Origin: JBCDCB01 sp039182735 | GTDB lineage: Bacteria > Planctomycetota > Phycisphaerae > Phycisphaerales > UBA1924 | Assembly: GCA_039182735.1 (NCBI GenBank) | Contig: JBCDCB010000046.1 | Location: forward strand, 1 to 25,772 | DNA length: 25,772 nucleotides | Direction: 5' to 3' | Shown here: positions 6,300-13,721 of the stretch, piece by piece | Position numbering within the stretch: the first letter of the stretch is position 1 | How the letters are laid out: each line of letters starts with the position of its first letter | Notes under the pieces: model-generated | Database searches by the model: none | What the model was told of the DNA's origin: nothing | The model's input: the letters and a program-made list of their open reading frames with translations, nothing else | Program-made: the position numbers and the translations under genes

Positions 6300-8780
6300 T
6301 TACGGCGCGGCGTCCGCCGTCTCTGCGCCCGCGTCGAGGCGGAACGAGACGTCGAGCCAGCGTTCCCAGTGACGCCGGTCCATGGGCGAGCTGTCCGCCG
6401 CCCACGCCTCTTCGGGCAGTTCGCGGAGCCTGACCTGCGCGCGCTCGTGGGCGGTGCGGGCCTCGCGCGCTTTATCGAGCCGCCAGTAGCACGACACGAT
6501 CTGCACGAGGGCGACGAGCGACGCCGGGTCGTCCCTGTACTGCTGCGCCGCGGTGTCGTAGTACGTGATCGCGCGGTCGTAGTCCCCGACATCGAACGCA
6601 CAGTCCGCCCGGTAGAGCAGGGCGTTGCGGAGATACGCGTTCTGCAGGTCCGTCCGCCGTCGTACCTCGATCGACTCCATCTCCGCGCGCACCGCTTCGT
6701 AGATCGTCATCGCGTTGCGGAGTCGCTCCTGCCGCAGCTCCGTCAGACGCTGCGATTCCGCTCGCGGCATCGCCTCCTTCAGGCGGTCCTCGATTTCCGC
6801 GGCAGACAGCCGGTTCGAGTCGGCGAGATCCATCCGAACACCGAGCGCATCCACCAGGTTCTCGTACCGCTCCGACGCCTCGGTCAGCCGCTCGATCGCC
6901 GGGACGTACCGACCCGTGCGCCGGTACAAGCGACCCAGTTCGACCAGCGCGTCGCGGTACTGGACGGATTCCGGGGCGAAGCGTCCGCCACGGATCACGT
7001 CGAGCAAACGCCGCTCGGCGCGGTCTGCATCGCGATCGTCCGACGCGAGCAGATAGCATTGGGCCAGCGGGACCGACGCGCGGTACGCCTCCTCGGACGT
7101 CGGATTGTCGCGGATCAACTCCTCGTACAGCGGGATCGCGCCGGTGTAGTCACCGATCGCGTGGAACGCCTGCGCGAGGCGGAGCTTCGCGAGCAGGTGC
7201 CGCGGGTCCTCCGAGCGCGCCTGCGCAAACTCTGTGAAGAGCTCGATCGCCAGCTCCTGATCGCCCGCCCGATCGAACGCGTCGGCGGCGTTCCACAGCG
7301 CGTCATACGAAGCCTCGGCGTTGCCGACGATCACGTCGCGCGCGTACCGCCGGTACGCTTCCCCCGTCTGGAAGAAGTGGACGCGTGCCTCTTCGAGCGT
7401 CACCGGGTCCACCTCACGCATGTCGAGCTGCGCCAGATCGCGGTCGCCAACTTCTTCGCGGATCAGCGACTCGGCCAGCGCAAGGTGCGTGTCACCAAGC
7501 CGCTGGACCACGTCGGGCGGCACCGCATCAGGCGGATACACCCGCTCCGCGAGTTCCGCCAGCGCGAGCGCCGTCGCGAAGTCCTTCAGCTCGAAGTGCT
7601 TGCGGTGGCGGCGTGCGATGCTCTCGGCCAGCAGGTCCGGCGTGATCTCCGATCGCGATTCCCGCTCGGGCAGCAACTCCACGGCACGCGCGTACGCCGC
7701 GACCGACGCGCCCGAGTTGCCCAGGTCGCCCTCGACCTCGCCGAGGTACGTGAACGCGGGCAGCAGCGTGCTCGGGTCGCGGAACCGCTCGACGACCACG
7801 CGGAGCGAGTCCCGCGCGAGTTCCGTTTCGCCCAGGAACTGCTCGATCCGCGCGAGCGTCACCTCGACGGGGCCGCGCAGCGGATCCGTCGAAGGCAGGA
7901 TCGCCGACGCCCGTTCGAGGTGCTGCTTCGCAGTCTCGGTCTGCCCCAAACTCAGATAGGCGCGCGCGAGCAGCAGGTACGTCTCGGCGAGGCGGGGATC
8001 GGTCCGGTCCCCGACGCGCTGCGCCTCGGTCAACAACTGATCGATCGCGGCTTCGGGACGCCCCCCGATGATGCGCAGCTCGGCCTGCCTCGCCGACGCC
8101 CACAGGCGTTCTTCGAGCGGGAGTTCGCCGTCACGCCGGAAGATCGCCAGCAGACGACGCGCCTGGTCCTCATCGGGGCGCTCCCCGCTCATCGAGTCGT
8201 CAACGAGCCGACGCAGCAGCGTATGACGCCACGATGCTTCCTCGTTCGGCAGCCCGAGGATCAGCGGCTCCGCCTCGGCGCGCCGTTCCAGATCGATCAG
8301 CGTGTCGGCGCGGTACGCGCGCCGGCGGGGCGTCATCGCCGTCGCGCTCCAGCGCTCCGCCTCCGCGTAGTCGTCCAACACCCTTTGAAAGTTGTCGCGG
8401 CTCAGGAGTTCTTCTTCGTTGAGTTCGAGATACAGCGCGTCGCCCCGCATCGCGTGGAACTCGCCGCGCACACCCGGGGGCGTCGTCTCGGTGATCGCCG
8501 GGCGGATCACCGTATTGAGCTGTTCGAGCGCTTCGGCGTACTCCTGACGATCGAGACGCGTCTGAATGTCCCGGAACGCCCCGTCGAAGTCGGGACCGGG
8601 CGTCGAACGGATCCACATCCCCAGCCCGCTGACCAGCAGCAGCGCGCCCACGAACAGCACGGGGATGGGCCACTTGTCGCGCGCGCCACGGAGCGGCGTC
8701 CGCTCCAGCCGAAGCGGCGTCGGCGAAGCGTCCCCGCCCTGCTCATCGTTCGTGTTGGCCTCTGCCGTCTCGTCCGCCAC
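6300..8780 (-). CDS. Large membrane-anchored tetratricopeptide-repeat protein
   Basis: 826 residues. An acidic N-terminal tail of about 35 residues is followed by one membrane helix (about 38-57), and the rest is helical-repeat sequence. TPR-type helix pairs recur through the protein, for example AETYLLLARAYLSLGQTETA, YTGAIPLYEELIRDNPTSEE and YDRAITYYDTAAQQYRDDPA. With the N-in anchor the repeats should face the periplasm (inference). The start is GTG, supported by GGAG nine bases upstream, and no better ATG lies before the membrane helix. It is 69 bases after the RDD gene and 101 bases before the FlgN-like gene, on the same strand. TPR proteins generally scaffold protein complexes; the specific partner is unknown. 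The neighbourhood allows, but does not show, a role in envelope or flagellar assembly. Confidence 0.85.
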   Translation of the reverse strand: MADETAEANTNDEQGGDASPTPLRLERTPLRGARDKWPIPVLFVGALLLVSGLGMWIRSTPGPDFDGAFRDIQTRLDRQEYAEALEQLNTVIRPAITETTPPGVRGEFHAMRGDALYLELNEEELLSRDNFQRVLDDYAEAERWSATAMTPRRRAYRADTLIDLERRAEAEPLILGLPNEEASWRHTLLRRLVDDSMSGERPDEDQARRLLAIFRRDGELPLEERLWASARQAELRIIGGRPEAAIDQLLTEAQRVGDRTDPRLAETYLLLARAYLSLGQTETAKQHLERASAILPSTDPLRGPVEVTLARIEQFLGETELARDSLRVVVERFRDPSTLLPAFTYLGEVEGDLGNSGASVAAYARAVELLPERESRSEITPDLLAESIARRHRKHFELKDFATALALAELAERVYPPDAVPPDVVQRLGDTHLALAESLIREEVGDRDLAQLDMREVDPVTLEEARVHFFQTGEAYRRYARDVIVGNAEASYDALWNAADAFDRAGDQELAIELFTEFAQARSEDPRHLLAKLRLAQAFHAIGDYTGAIPLYEELIRDNPTSEEAYRASVPLAQCYLLASDDRDADRAERRLLDVIRGGRFAPESVQYRDALVELGRLYRRTGRYVPAIERLTEASERYENLVDALGVRMDLADSNRLSAAEIEDRLKEAMPRAESQRLTELRQERLRNAMTIYEAVRAEMESIEVRRRTDLQNAYLRNALLYRADCAFDVGDYDRAITYYDTAAQQYRDDPASLVALVQIVSCYWRLDKAREARTAHERAQVRLRELPEEAWAADSSPMDRRHWERWLDVSFRLDAGAETADAAP

Positions 8781-8849
8781 GTGATCGCGCTCCGATCGCT
8801 CGGGTCGGGTCCAAACCGGTTATCGACGATCGATCCGCCCCGGCTCCAG

Positions 8850-10115
8850 TCACGCGGGCGGGTCGCTCGGCGCCTGCCGGCGACGCACCACCAGCGTGCC
8901 CATCGACCCCGGGGCCGGCTCGTCGCGCGACAGCACCATCAGCATCGCCAGCGGCGGGCAGGTCAGCTTCACGAAGGTGCGGGCCACGGCCTGCACCAGC
9001 GTGGGCGATCCCCCGTCTCGCGCGACCACACGCATCCCGAGCAGCACCTTGCCCAGCGACCGGCCCCCGAGGCCCTCCGCGAGCGAAACGTGCAACGCTG
9101 TCACCGCGAGCATCGTGACCATCGGCAGCGGACCGATCTCCGGCCTCGCCGACTGCGAAAGATCGATCGCCGCGTAGAACGGCACCGACCACACCACGGA
9201 CGACAGCACCGCACCCGGCGAGACGTCGATCAGGAACCCCGCGATCCGCCGACCGGGCGATGCGAGCACCGCGTCGGCGGGGAACGCGAACGCGCCCCGC
9301 TTCGTCCCCGGGAGCCCCGACGCGACGTACACCACCACCGAGAGCACGATCGAACCGACCACCAGCATCAGCGACGCCACCTGCGGCGCTTCGATCGGCG
9401 GGGGCACCTGCGCCGTCCCCGACGCGAGCTCCCGCCCGCTCGCGTTGTACAGATCGACCCGCAGCGACCCGAGCGGCCCGTCGCTGGGCGTCCACTCAAG
9501 AATCGCGAACCCCTCACCCCAGCGGACAAAGCGCGTGAACTCCCGAACCTCGGCGGTCGTGACCTCGAGCGCGCCGCCCGGGCGCACCAGCCGCACGCGC
9601 AGTGCGTCGCTGTCGCGCACCGCTTCAAAGACCCGATCACGGCTCGGCGCGAGCGGATCCTCGGCTGCTTCGCCCCAGCCCCGGGCGCCGAGCACCAGCG
9701 TGCGGTCGGCGTATCGGGCGACGAGCCCGCCGGTTGTCCGCTCGAACGCGAGCAGTTCACCGCTCGGCAGCGCGTCGAGCACGCTCGAATGAAACGCGAT
9801 GCCCGCAACGCTCGCCGGCGCCGGGCGCAGCGTGTACCGGCGCACGGGCCGAACGGCACCCGGCTCGAAGACCGCCGCGAGCGATTCGCCGTCGCTCACG
9901 AGGAACTCCGGGAACCGCGTGAGCGACGTGGTGTGTTGCACAAACCCATCACCATCACGACCGATCACGCGCAGCGTGATGTCACCCGACGCGCTCTGGG
10001 TGACCACCCACGCGGCGTCCGCAGCGCCGGCGGTGAGCATCCGCGGCGAGTCGCTCGCCCACGCCATCGAAGACAGCGCTGCAACAACAAGCATGATCGT
10101 GCGCACGCCGATCAT
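8850..10115 (-). CDS. RDD-family membrane protein with an exported N-terminal domain
   Basis: 421 residues from ATG 10115, which overlaps the preceding stop codon as ATGA; the longer open frame upstream is Arg-rich shadow sequence. A signal peptide (MIGVRTIMLVVAALSSMAWA) is followed by a beta-rich region of about 220 residues containing several xxVRxxRYTL- or xxGESLAAVF-like strands, possibly a propeller-like fold. A membrane helix sits near 245-268. The RDD domain occupies about 287-421: RRIAGFLID at the start and GGRSLGKVLLGMRVVARDG in the middle, with two further hydrophobic segments. RDD domains occur in membrane proteins, some linked to transport, but the role here is unknown. The lipoprotein upstream is translationally coupled, suggesting a shared envelope function. 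Confidence 0.82.
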   Translation of the reverse strand: MIGVRTIMLVVAALSSMAWASDSPRMLTAGAADAAWVVTQSASGDITLRVIGRDGDGFVQHTTSLTRFPEFLVSDGESLAAVFEPGAVRPVRRYTLRPAPASVAGIAFHSSVLDALPSGELLAFERTTGGLVARYADRTLVLGARGWGEAAEDPLAPSRDRVFEAVRDSDALRVRLVRPGGALEVTTAEVREFTRFVRWGEGFAILEWTPSDGPLGSLRVDLYNASGRELASGTAQVPPPIEAPQVASLMLVVGSIVLSVVVYVASGLPGTKRGAFAFPADAVLASPGRRIAGFLIDVSPGAVLSSVVWSVPFYAAIDLSQSARPEIGPLPMVTMLAVTALHVSLAEGLGGRSLGKVLLGMRVVARDGGSPTLVQAVARTFVKLTCPPLAMLMVLSRDEPAPGSMGTLVVRRRQAPSDPPA

Positions 10116-10954
10116 CCCTCGGGCTCGGCGGCAACCAGCCCGCTCGGCTCCACGTACTCCACCGCGTCGATGTCGTACACGTCGGGCCCGACGAGAAACT
10201 CCACATCGAAGACCGCCGGCGTGATGGCGCGCGCTTCGAGCGTCTCGAGCGTCAGCCGCAGCAGCCCCCCGCCGCCGCGTACGTACTCGATGCGCGCCGA
10301 CGACGCGACCAATGGGAAGAACCCGCCCTCTTCGGGGAGCACGACCGGCAGCGGCTCTGAGAGCGAGGCCGACGCGAGCAAGCCGCGTTCGTCCTCGACG
10401 CGCACGCCGACGAGTCGTCCGCTCTGCGGATCGAACCCGTAAGACCATCCAAGCGTCTCACGATCAACGGAGAGGGTCGCGCCCTGCGTGCGCACGCCGG
10501 GATCGTCGGGCAGCGGCACGTCGCCGAGGCCGAGCAGCCCGATCATGTGGACGGGGTCAAAGACGAAGGCGTCGTTCGCGTTGCCGCCGGGGCCGGGGCT
10601 TGCGATGCGCGCACGATCGTCGCGCGGCTCGATGACCCATGAGCGATCACCGTCGCTCCCGAACCAGAGGTACGTATCGCCGAGCTTGTTGACACTGAGC
10701 GCGACGCCTTGGTCGCGATCGAACTGCAGGTGCGCGTTGCCCTGCTCGTAGCGGCTGTCGCCGTCGGGTTCGGTCCAGGCGATGGAGATCACGCCGCGCG
10801 CCCAGAGCGTGTCGAAGCGAGCGACTTCTGCGTTGTGCGCGCGCGCCCATTCGTCGAGCTGCGCCGCGGGCACGTCGGTGATGGTGCGCTGCGACGTGCC
10901 GCACCCGACGAGCGCGACGAGCACAAGCGCGATGAGCGCGCGCGCGCCGTTCAC
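10112..10954 (-). CDS. Putative lipoprotein with a LolA/LolB-like or DUF4292-like beta fold
   Basis: 280 residues. The N-terminal hydrophobic segment ends in a lipobox (ALVGC) with the acylated Cys at residue 18, so it is expected to be a lipoprotein. The mature part alternates short beta strands: RFDTLWARGVISIAWTEPDG, then a segment on whether data were loaded as HLQFDRDQGVALSVNKLGDT and YLWFGSDGDRSWVIEP. This half-barrel pattern resembles LolA/LolB-type or outer-membrane-linked lipoproteins, but no diagnostic motif fixes the family. It overlaps both neighbours by 4 bases (ATGA), so the three-gene set 11484-8850 is tightly coupled. Function beyond an envelope role is not supported. Confidence 0.75.
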   Translation of the reverse strand: MNGARALIALVLVALVGCGTSQRTITDVPAAQLDEWARAHNAEVARFDTLWARGVISIAWTEPDGDSRYEQGNAHLQFDRDQGVALSVNKLGDTYLWFGSDGDRSWVIEPRDDRARIASPGPGGNANDAFVFDPVHMIGLLGLGDVPLPDDPGVRTQGATLSVDRETLGWSYGFDPQSGRLVGVRVEDERGLLASASLSEPLPVVLPEEGGFFPLVASSARIEYVRGGGGLLRLTLETLEARAITPAVFDVEFLVGPDVYDIDAVEYVEPSGLVAAEPEG

Positions 10955-11484
10955 GCGTCGGGGCCTTCCGCCTCGGCGGTCAAGGCTTCGAGCTCCGCGG
11001 CCATGGTCTCGAACGTCGCGGCATCGAGACCCGGATCGACCACCTCCACGAGCGGCTCGTCCGGCTCGCTCCTCGCACGCCGGTAGCGCGTGATGGTCTG
11101 CCCGTCGCGCTCCTCGCGTCCTTCGTACTGCAGCGCGCGTTTGCGCATGAGCAGCAGCGAGATCACGAAGCGCAGCGCGATCTGCGCGGGCTGATCCGCT
11201 TCTTCCAGCGACTCGAACAGTTCGAGCAGGTCGCCCTTCTCCAGCACCGGGCCCTGCTTCTTACGCGGCTCGGGCACCGTCGCCCGCCAGTATGCGAACG
11301 TGCCCGCGGGCGTTGCGGCGTCGTCCCACGCCTCCTCGGCGATGTCGATCCGCTCGAATCCGTCGCCGTCGGTCTCGAGAAGGATCGCGACGATCCGTTC
11401 GCCCGGCGCCAGCTCGCGTCCCGTGCGCGCGCACACGCCCCGCGAGGAACCGATCGGGTAGGTCTGGTTGGTCATCCGTGACAT
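10951..11484 (-). CDS. Uncharacterised protein, probably lineage-conserved
   Basis: 177 residues; no family recognised with confidence. The N-terminus has GSSRGVCARTGRELAPGERI, a single-Cys segment that resembles part of a small zinc- or metal-binding head, then an acidic middle and a helical segment (ALRFVISLLLMRKRALQY). No signal peptide is obvious. Two ATGs nine bases apart (11484 and 11475) are both possible starts, and neither has a strong ribosome-binding site. The gene overlaps the lipoprotein gene by ATGA and follows the small Cys-rich gene by 25 bases. Coding is supported by its operon placement and by a composition free of the Arg-runs that mark shadow frames here. Confidence 0.7.
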   Translation of the reverse strand: MSRMTNQTYPIGSSRGVCARTGRELAPGERIVAILLETDGDGFERIDIAEEAWDDAATPAGTFAYWRATVPEPRKKQGPVLEKGDLLELFESLEEADQPAQIALRFVISLLLMRKRALQYEGREERDGQTITRYRRARSEPDEPLVEVVDPGLDAATFETMAAELEALTAEAEGPDA

Positions 11485-11509
11485 GGCGGGAGTCTATCGA
11501 CGCGGGGCG

Positions 11510-11758
11510 TCACCCGGCGCGGAACATCCGGCTGTTGGTCCCACCGGGACCGATGGGCACGCTGATCGCCGCGGCGCACGAGGGGCAGTGCCCGGTGTAC
11601 GCGGTGCCCGTACGGTTCTTCCACAGGCGCGCGTAGGTGTGGCAGCACTCGAAGTAGATCCCGATCCACTTGCGCTTGCCGGCGTCAGCGCCCTCGCGCG
11701 CGCGGTCGGGGGGCTTGGGCAGGAACGAGATATCGACCTCGTCTCGTGAGTCAGGCAT
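11510..11758 (-). CDS. Small Cys-rich protein, putative zinc-binding
   Basis: 82 residues. The first 28 are charged and probably disordered. The rest carries two Cys/His clusters, FECCHTY and GHCPSC, spaced 18-20 residues apart, which could form a zinc ribbon or knuckle. It ends in a Gly-rich tail (VPIGPGGTNSRMF). From general familiarity this looks like a short protein conserved among planctomycetes, but I cannot confirm that here. It lies 33 bases after the cyclodeaminase gene and 25 before the next gene, so it is cotranscribed. No ribosome-binding site stands out. Confidence 0.68.
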   Translation of the reverse strand: MPDSRDEVDISFLPKPPDRAREGADAGKRKWIGIYFECCHTYARLWKNRTGTAYTGHCPSCAAAISVPIGPGGTNSRMFRAG

Positions 11759-11791
11759 GGGTGAGAGATCGGCGAAGCGGGGCTTGGAACT

Positions 11792-12418
11792 TCAGCCCTG
11801 CGCGACGCCGCGGTCGAATCGCCCCAGCAGGGCTCGCGCCTCGCCCAGCATCTGCTCGCTCACGCGGAGCAGCCCATCGCGATCGACCTCGGTGAGCAGG
11901 TCGGCGTTGACACGGAGGGTGGGCATGCACGCGCGTGCGCACGCCTCGGAAAGGATCGCCGAGATCACAAGGTCGCTCTCGAGGTACCGGTTCGTCTTTC
12001 CCAGCAGGTACTCGCTGAACTTGAGCAGCTCGACGCAGGCTTCCATCGCGCGGAAAGGCACGCTGGCGGCGCGCATCGCGGCGGCTTCGAGGCGCTCGCG
12101 TCGCCCCGGCGCGTCCTTCGCCTCCGTCAGCACGGCGTTGAGCCCGGCATACGCCTCGGCGTCTTCGTGCGCGAGCCGCTCGAAGTTGCGCCGCGCGATC
12201 GGGAGGATGCGCATCGCCGTGCCGTGCTCGCTCGCGTGCTGGGCGAGCGCGGGCTTGCCCTGCGAGAACGCGACGACCATCTGCGCGAGGCTGGCCGAGA
12301 GCATCGCGACCACGGGCGCGAGCGCCCCGCCGCCGGGAACGGGCGTGTTGCCCGCGAGCGCGTCGGCAAACTCATCGATCGTTCGCGCGCCGAATCGAGG
12401 CGCGTTCGAGTCGTGCAT
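11792..12418 (-). CDS. Cyclodeaminase/cyclohydrolase-family protein (FTCD_C-like)
   Basis: 208 residues, the length of a standalone formiminotetrahydrofolate cyclodeaminase/methenyltetrahydrofolate cyclohydrolase domain. The family signature TPVPGGGALAPVVAML is present at about 22-37, followed by the long helices typical of this all-alpha fold, with later stretches EAAAMRAASVPFRAMEACVE and SDLVISAILSEACARACMPT. Family members act in one-carbon and folate metabolism (ammonia release from 5-formiminotetrahydrofolate, or cyclohydrolysis). No histidine-degradation gene is nearby, so the substrate is uncertain. It is spaced 19 bases after the pseudopilin-like gene and is probably cotranscribed by position rather than by shared function. 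Confidence 0.85.
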   Translation of the reverse strand: MHDSNAPRFGARTIDEFADALAGNTPVPGGGALAPVVAMLSASLAQMVVAFSQGKPALAQHASEHGTAMRILPIARRNFERLAHEDAEAYAGLNAVLTEAKDAPGRRERLEAAAMRAASVPFRAMEACVELLKFSEYLLGKTNRYLESDLVISAILSEACARACMPTLRVNADLLTEVDRDGLLRVSEQMLGEARALLGRFDRGVAQG

Positions 12419-12437
12419 CCGCGAATGCTACCCGCGA

Positions 12438-13280
12438 TCACTCGAAGCGCCGCAGCCAGCCCGATTGGGGCAGGAAGGTGTAATCGGGCGTCGTCTGCAC
12501 GATGCCCTCGGGCACGGGACGCATGAGCTCGGCGTGCAGATCCACAAAGAGGAGGTTGGCGCGGACGTCGTCGAGGTACCAGCGCTGCCCGCGGTCGCCT
12601 CCATCGTCGTAGTTGTAGATGGGGTGCGAGCCGAGGAGCCATGTCTTGGAGGTGTCGTCCACGGGGGGCATGCGTCCGCCGCGTTCGGGGATGAGGGTGG
12701 GGTAGCGATCGGTCCCGCCGTCGTCGTCGAGCGCGTGATCGTTGAGGTTGTACGAGGACCCGAGCAGGTCGTAGGTGCTCGACGTGTCGATGCCAAAAGA
12801 GAGCAGGAGCGGGTCGTTGAGGCCCTTGTCGGCGGGCGACTGGAAGACAGGGAGTTCGAAGTCGGCGGCGTTCGGGGAATTGTCTGGCGGGATCACGCCG
12901 TCCCAGACGTACGCGTTGAGGGGGCGGCGTTCGGCGCCGACCTTGTTGATTCCAAAGTCGGACCCAGGGAAGCCCGGGAGCGAGCCGAGCTTCCCGCCGA
13001 AGAGTGCGCCGATGTTGTTCCCGTCCGGCGATCGGACAGGCTCGCCGGTCGCGAGGTCCACGCGGACCTGGGGGAGGCGTTCGGGGTACTCGCCGAGGTA
13101 CATCGCGAGCCCGGCACCGAGCTGCTTGAGGTTCGAGCTGCACTGCGTGGCGAGGGCGGTCGTGCGCGCGCTGGAGAGCGAGGGCAGGAGGATCGCCAGC
13201 AGCACCGCGATGACGGCGATCACCACGAGCAACTCGATGAGCGTGAACGCCCGCGTGAGCAATGAGTTTCGATTCTTCAT
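12438..13280 (-). CDS. Pseudopilin-like protein with type IV prepilin N-terminus
   Basis: 280 residues. The leader ends with LLTRA before FTLIELLVVIAVIAVLLAIL, the prepilin N-methylation/cleavage signal, with cleavage expected before Phe12. The following SNLKQLGAGLAMYLGEYPER is the conserved post-helix segment of planctomycete-type secreted pilin-like proteins. The globular C-terminal part has many Asp/Gly/Pro turns, and ANLLFVDLHAELM near its end is like the H-x-DG-type end of DUF1559-related families. These proteins are exported by type II-like or type IV pilus machinery; whether this one assembles into a fibre is unknown. Its upstream neighbour is tRNA-Tyr (48 bases away). It is the first gene of the long minus-strand run. 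Confidence 0.85.
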   Translation of the reverse strand: MKNRNSLLTRAFTLIELLVVIAVIAVLLAILLPSLSSARTTALATQCSSNLKQLGAGLAMYLGEYPERLPQVRVDLATGEPVRSPDGNNIGALFGGKLGSLPGFPGSDFGINKVGAERRPLNAYVWDGVIPPDNSPNAADFELPVFQSPADKGLNDPLLLSFGIDTSSTYDLLGSSYNLNDHALDDDGGTDRYPTLIPERGGRMPPVDDTSKTWLLGSHPIYNYDDGGDRGQRWYLDDVRANLLFVDLHAELMRPVPEGIVQTTPDYTFLPQSGWLRRFE

Positions 13281-13327
13281 TGGTAGAGCCTACCGGCTCG
13301 CGCGATGGCGGCGGCAGGCATCGAAAG

Positions 13328-13410
13328 TGGGCGTGAGAGGATTCGAACCTCTGAAGGCGTACGCCAGCAGATTTACAGTCTGCCCCCTTTGGCCACTTGG
13401 GTACACGCCC
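13328..13410 (-). tRNA. tRNA-Tyr (GUA)
   Basis: 83 bases with GGGCGTG/CACGCCC acceptor arms, discriminator A, GCAGA/TCTGC anticodon stem with GTA anticodon (13374-13376 on the complement), a long variable arm of class II type and a T-arm AGAGG-TTCGAAT-CCTCT. CCA is not encoded. A sigma-70-like promoter lies just upstream. Confidence 0.97.
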
Positions 13411-13440
13411 GGGGTTTCGCCGAGTCGATCGACGGCGGGA

Positions 13441-13469
13441 AAGGTAGACGGTCCGTCGGGCTGCGGCAA
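13441..13469 (-). promoter_or_regulatory. Sigma-70-type promoter for tRNA-Tyr
   Basis: On the minus strand, TTGCCG (13464-13469) and TACCTT (13441-13446) are separated by 17 bases, and the expected start is about 24 bases before the mature tRNA. The same hexamers recur before tRNA-Val. It falls in the 311-base gap between tRNA-Tyr and the peroxidase gene. Confidence 0.6.
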
Positions 13470-13520
13470 CGCCTGCCGCCCGCCTGGCGTCCGTAAATCG
13501 TTGCGACCGAGTGTCGATTG

Positions 13521-13556
13521 CGCCGTTTTTCGGCTCTGAAACCAAAAAGTACGGCG
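13521..13556. repeat. Imperfect inverted repeat in the tRNA-Tyr/peroxidase gap
   Basis: CGCCGTTTTT and AAAAAGTACGGCG face each other across a 10-base loop, giving a stem with a two-base bulge and A/T runs near the loop. It could be a transcription-blocking hairpin or nothing more than composition. The rest of the gap (13411-13721) holds the tRNA promoter, the palindrome at 13579 and the peroxidase leader; no small gene was seen. Confidence 0.3.
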
Positions 13557-13578
13557 TCGTCCCGCGGGATGTGTCACC

Positions 13579-13596
13579 TTTCGAAGTAGTTCGAAA
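13579..13596. promoter_or_regulatory. Perfect palindrome, candidate operator upstream of the peroxidase gene
   Basis: TTTCGAA-GTAG-TTCGAAA is a perfect 7-4-7 inverted repeat about 125 bases upstream of the chosen peroxidase start. Such symmetric sites often bind dimeric regulators. It is AT-richer than its surroundings. I cannot assign a regulator: the Gram-positive LexA box has similar half-sites but a different spacing. It is listed as a site, not a proven operator. Confidence 0.4.
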
Positions 13597-13721
13597 CCGA
13601 TCGAGTCGGCTCGAACTCGGCGTTCTGCGCCGACAGGGAATCGGACGACTTCGGCAACCGGCGTGAGCGCGGCGCAATGAGCGCCCTCCGCGTCGATCCT
13701 TGGCAGGGGAGTGCACGGACA

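Noticed and set aside
8781..8849. A search for a promoter between the RDD and TPR genes
   Set aside because: No sigma-54, sigma-28 or convincing sigma-70 pair was found in this 69-base gap; read-through is as likely.
6369..10442. A 1357-codon plus-strand open frame opposite the TPR and RDD genes
   Set aside because: It is rich in Arg, Pro and His with no domain and is the antisense of well-supported genes. Long shadow frames are expected at this GC content.
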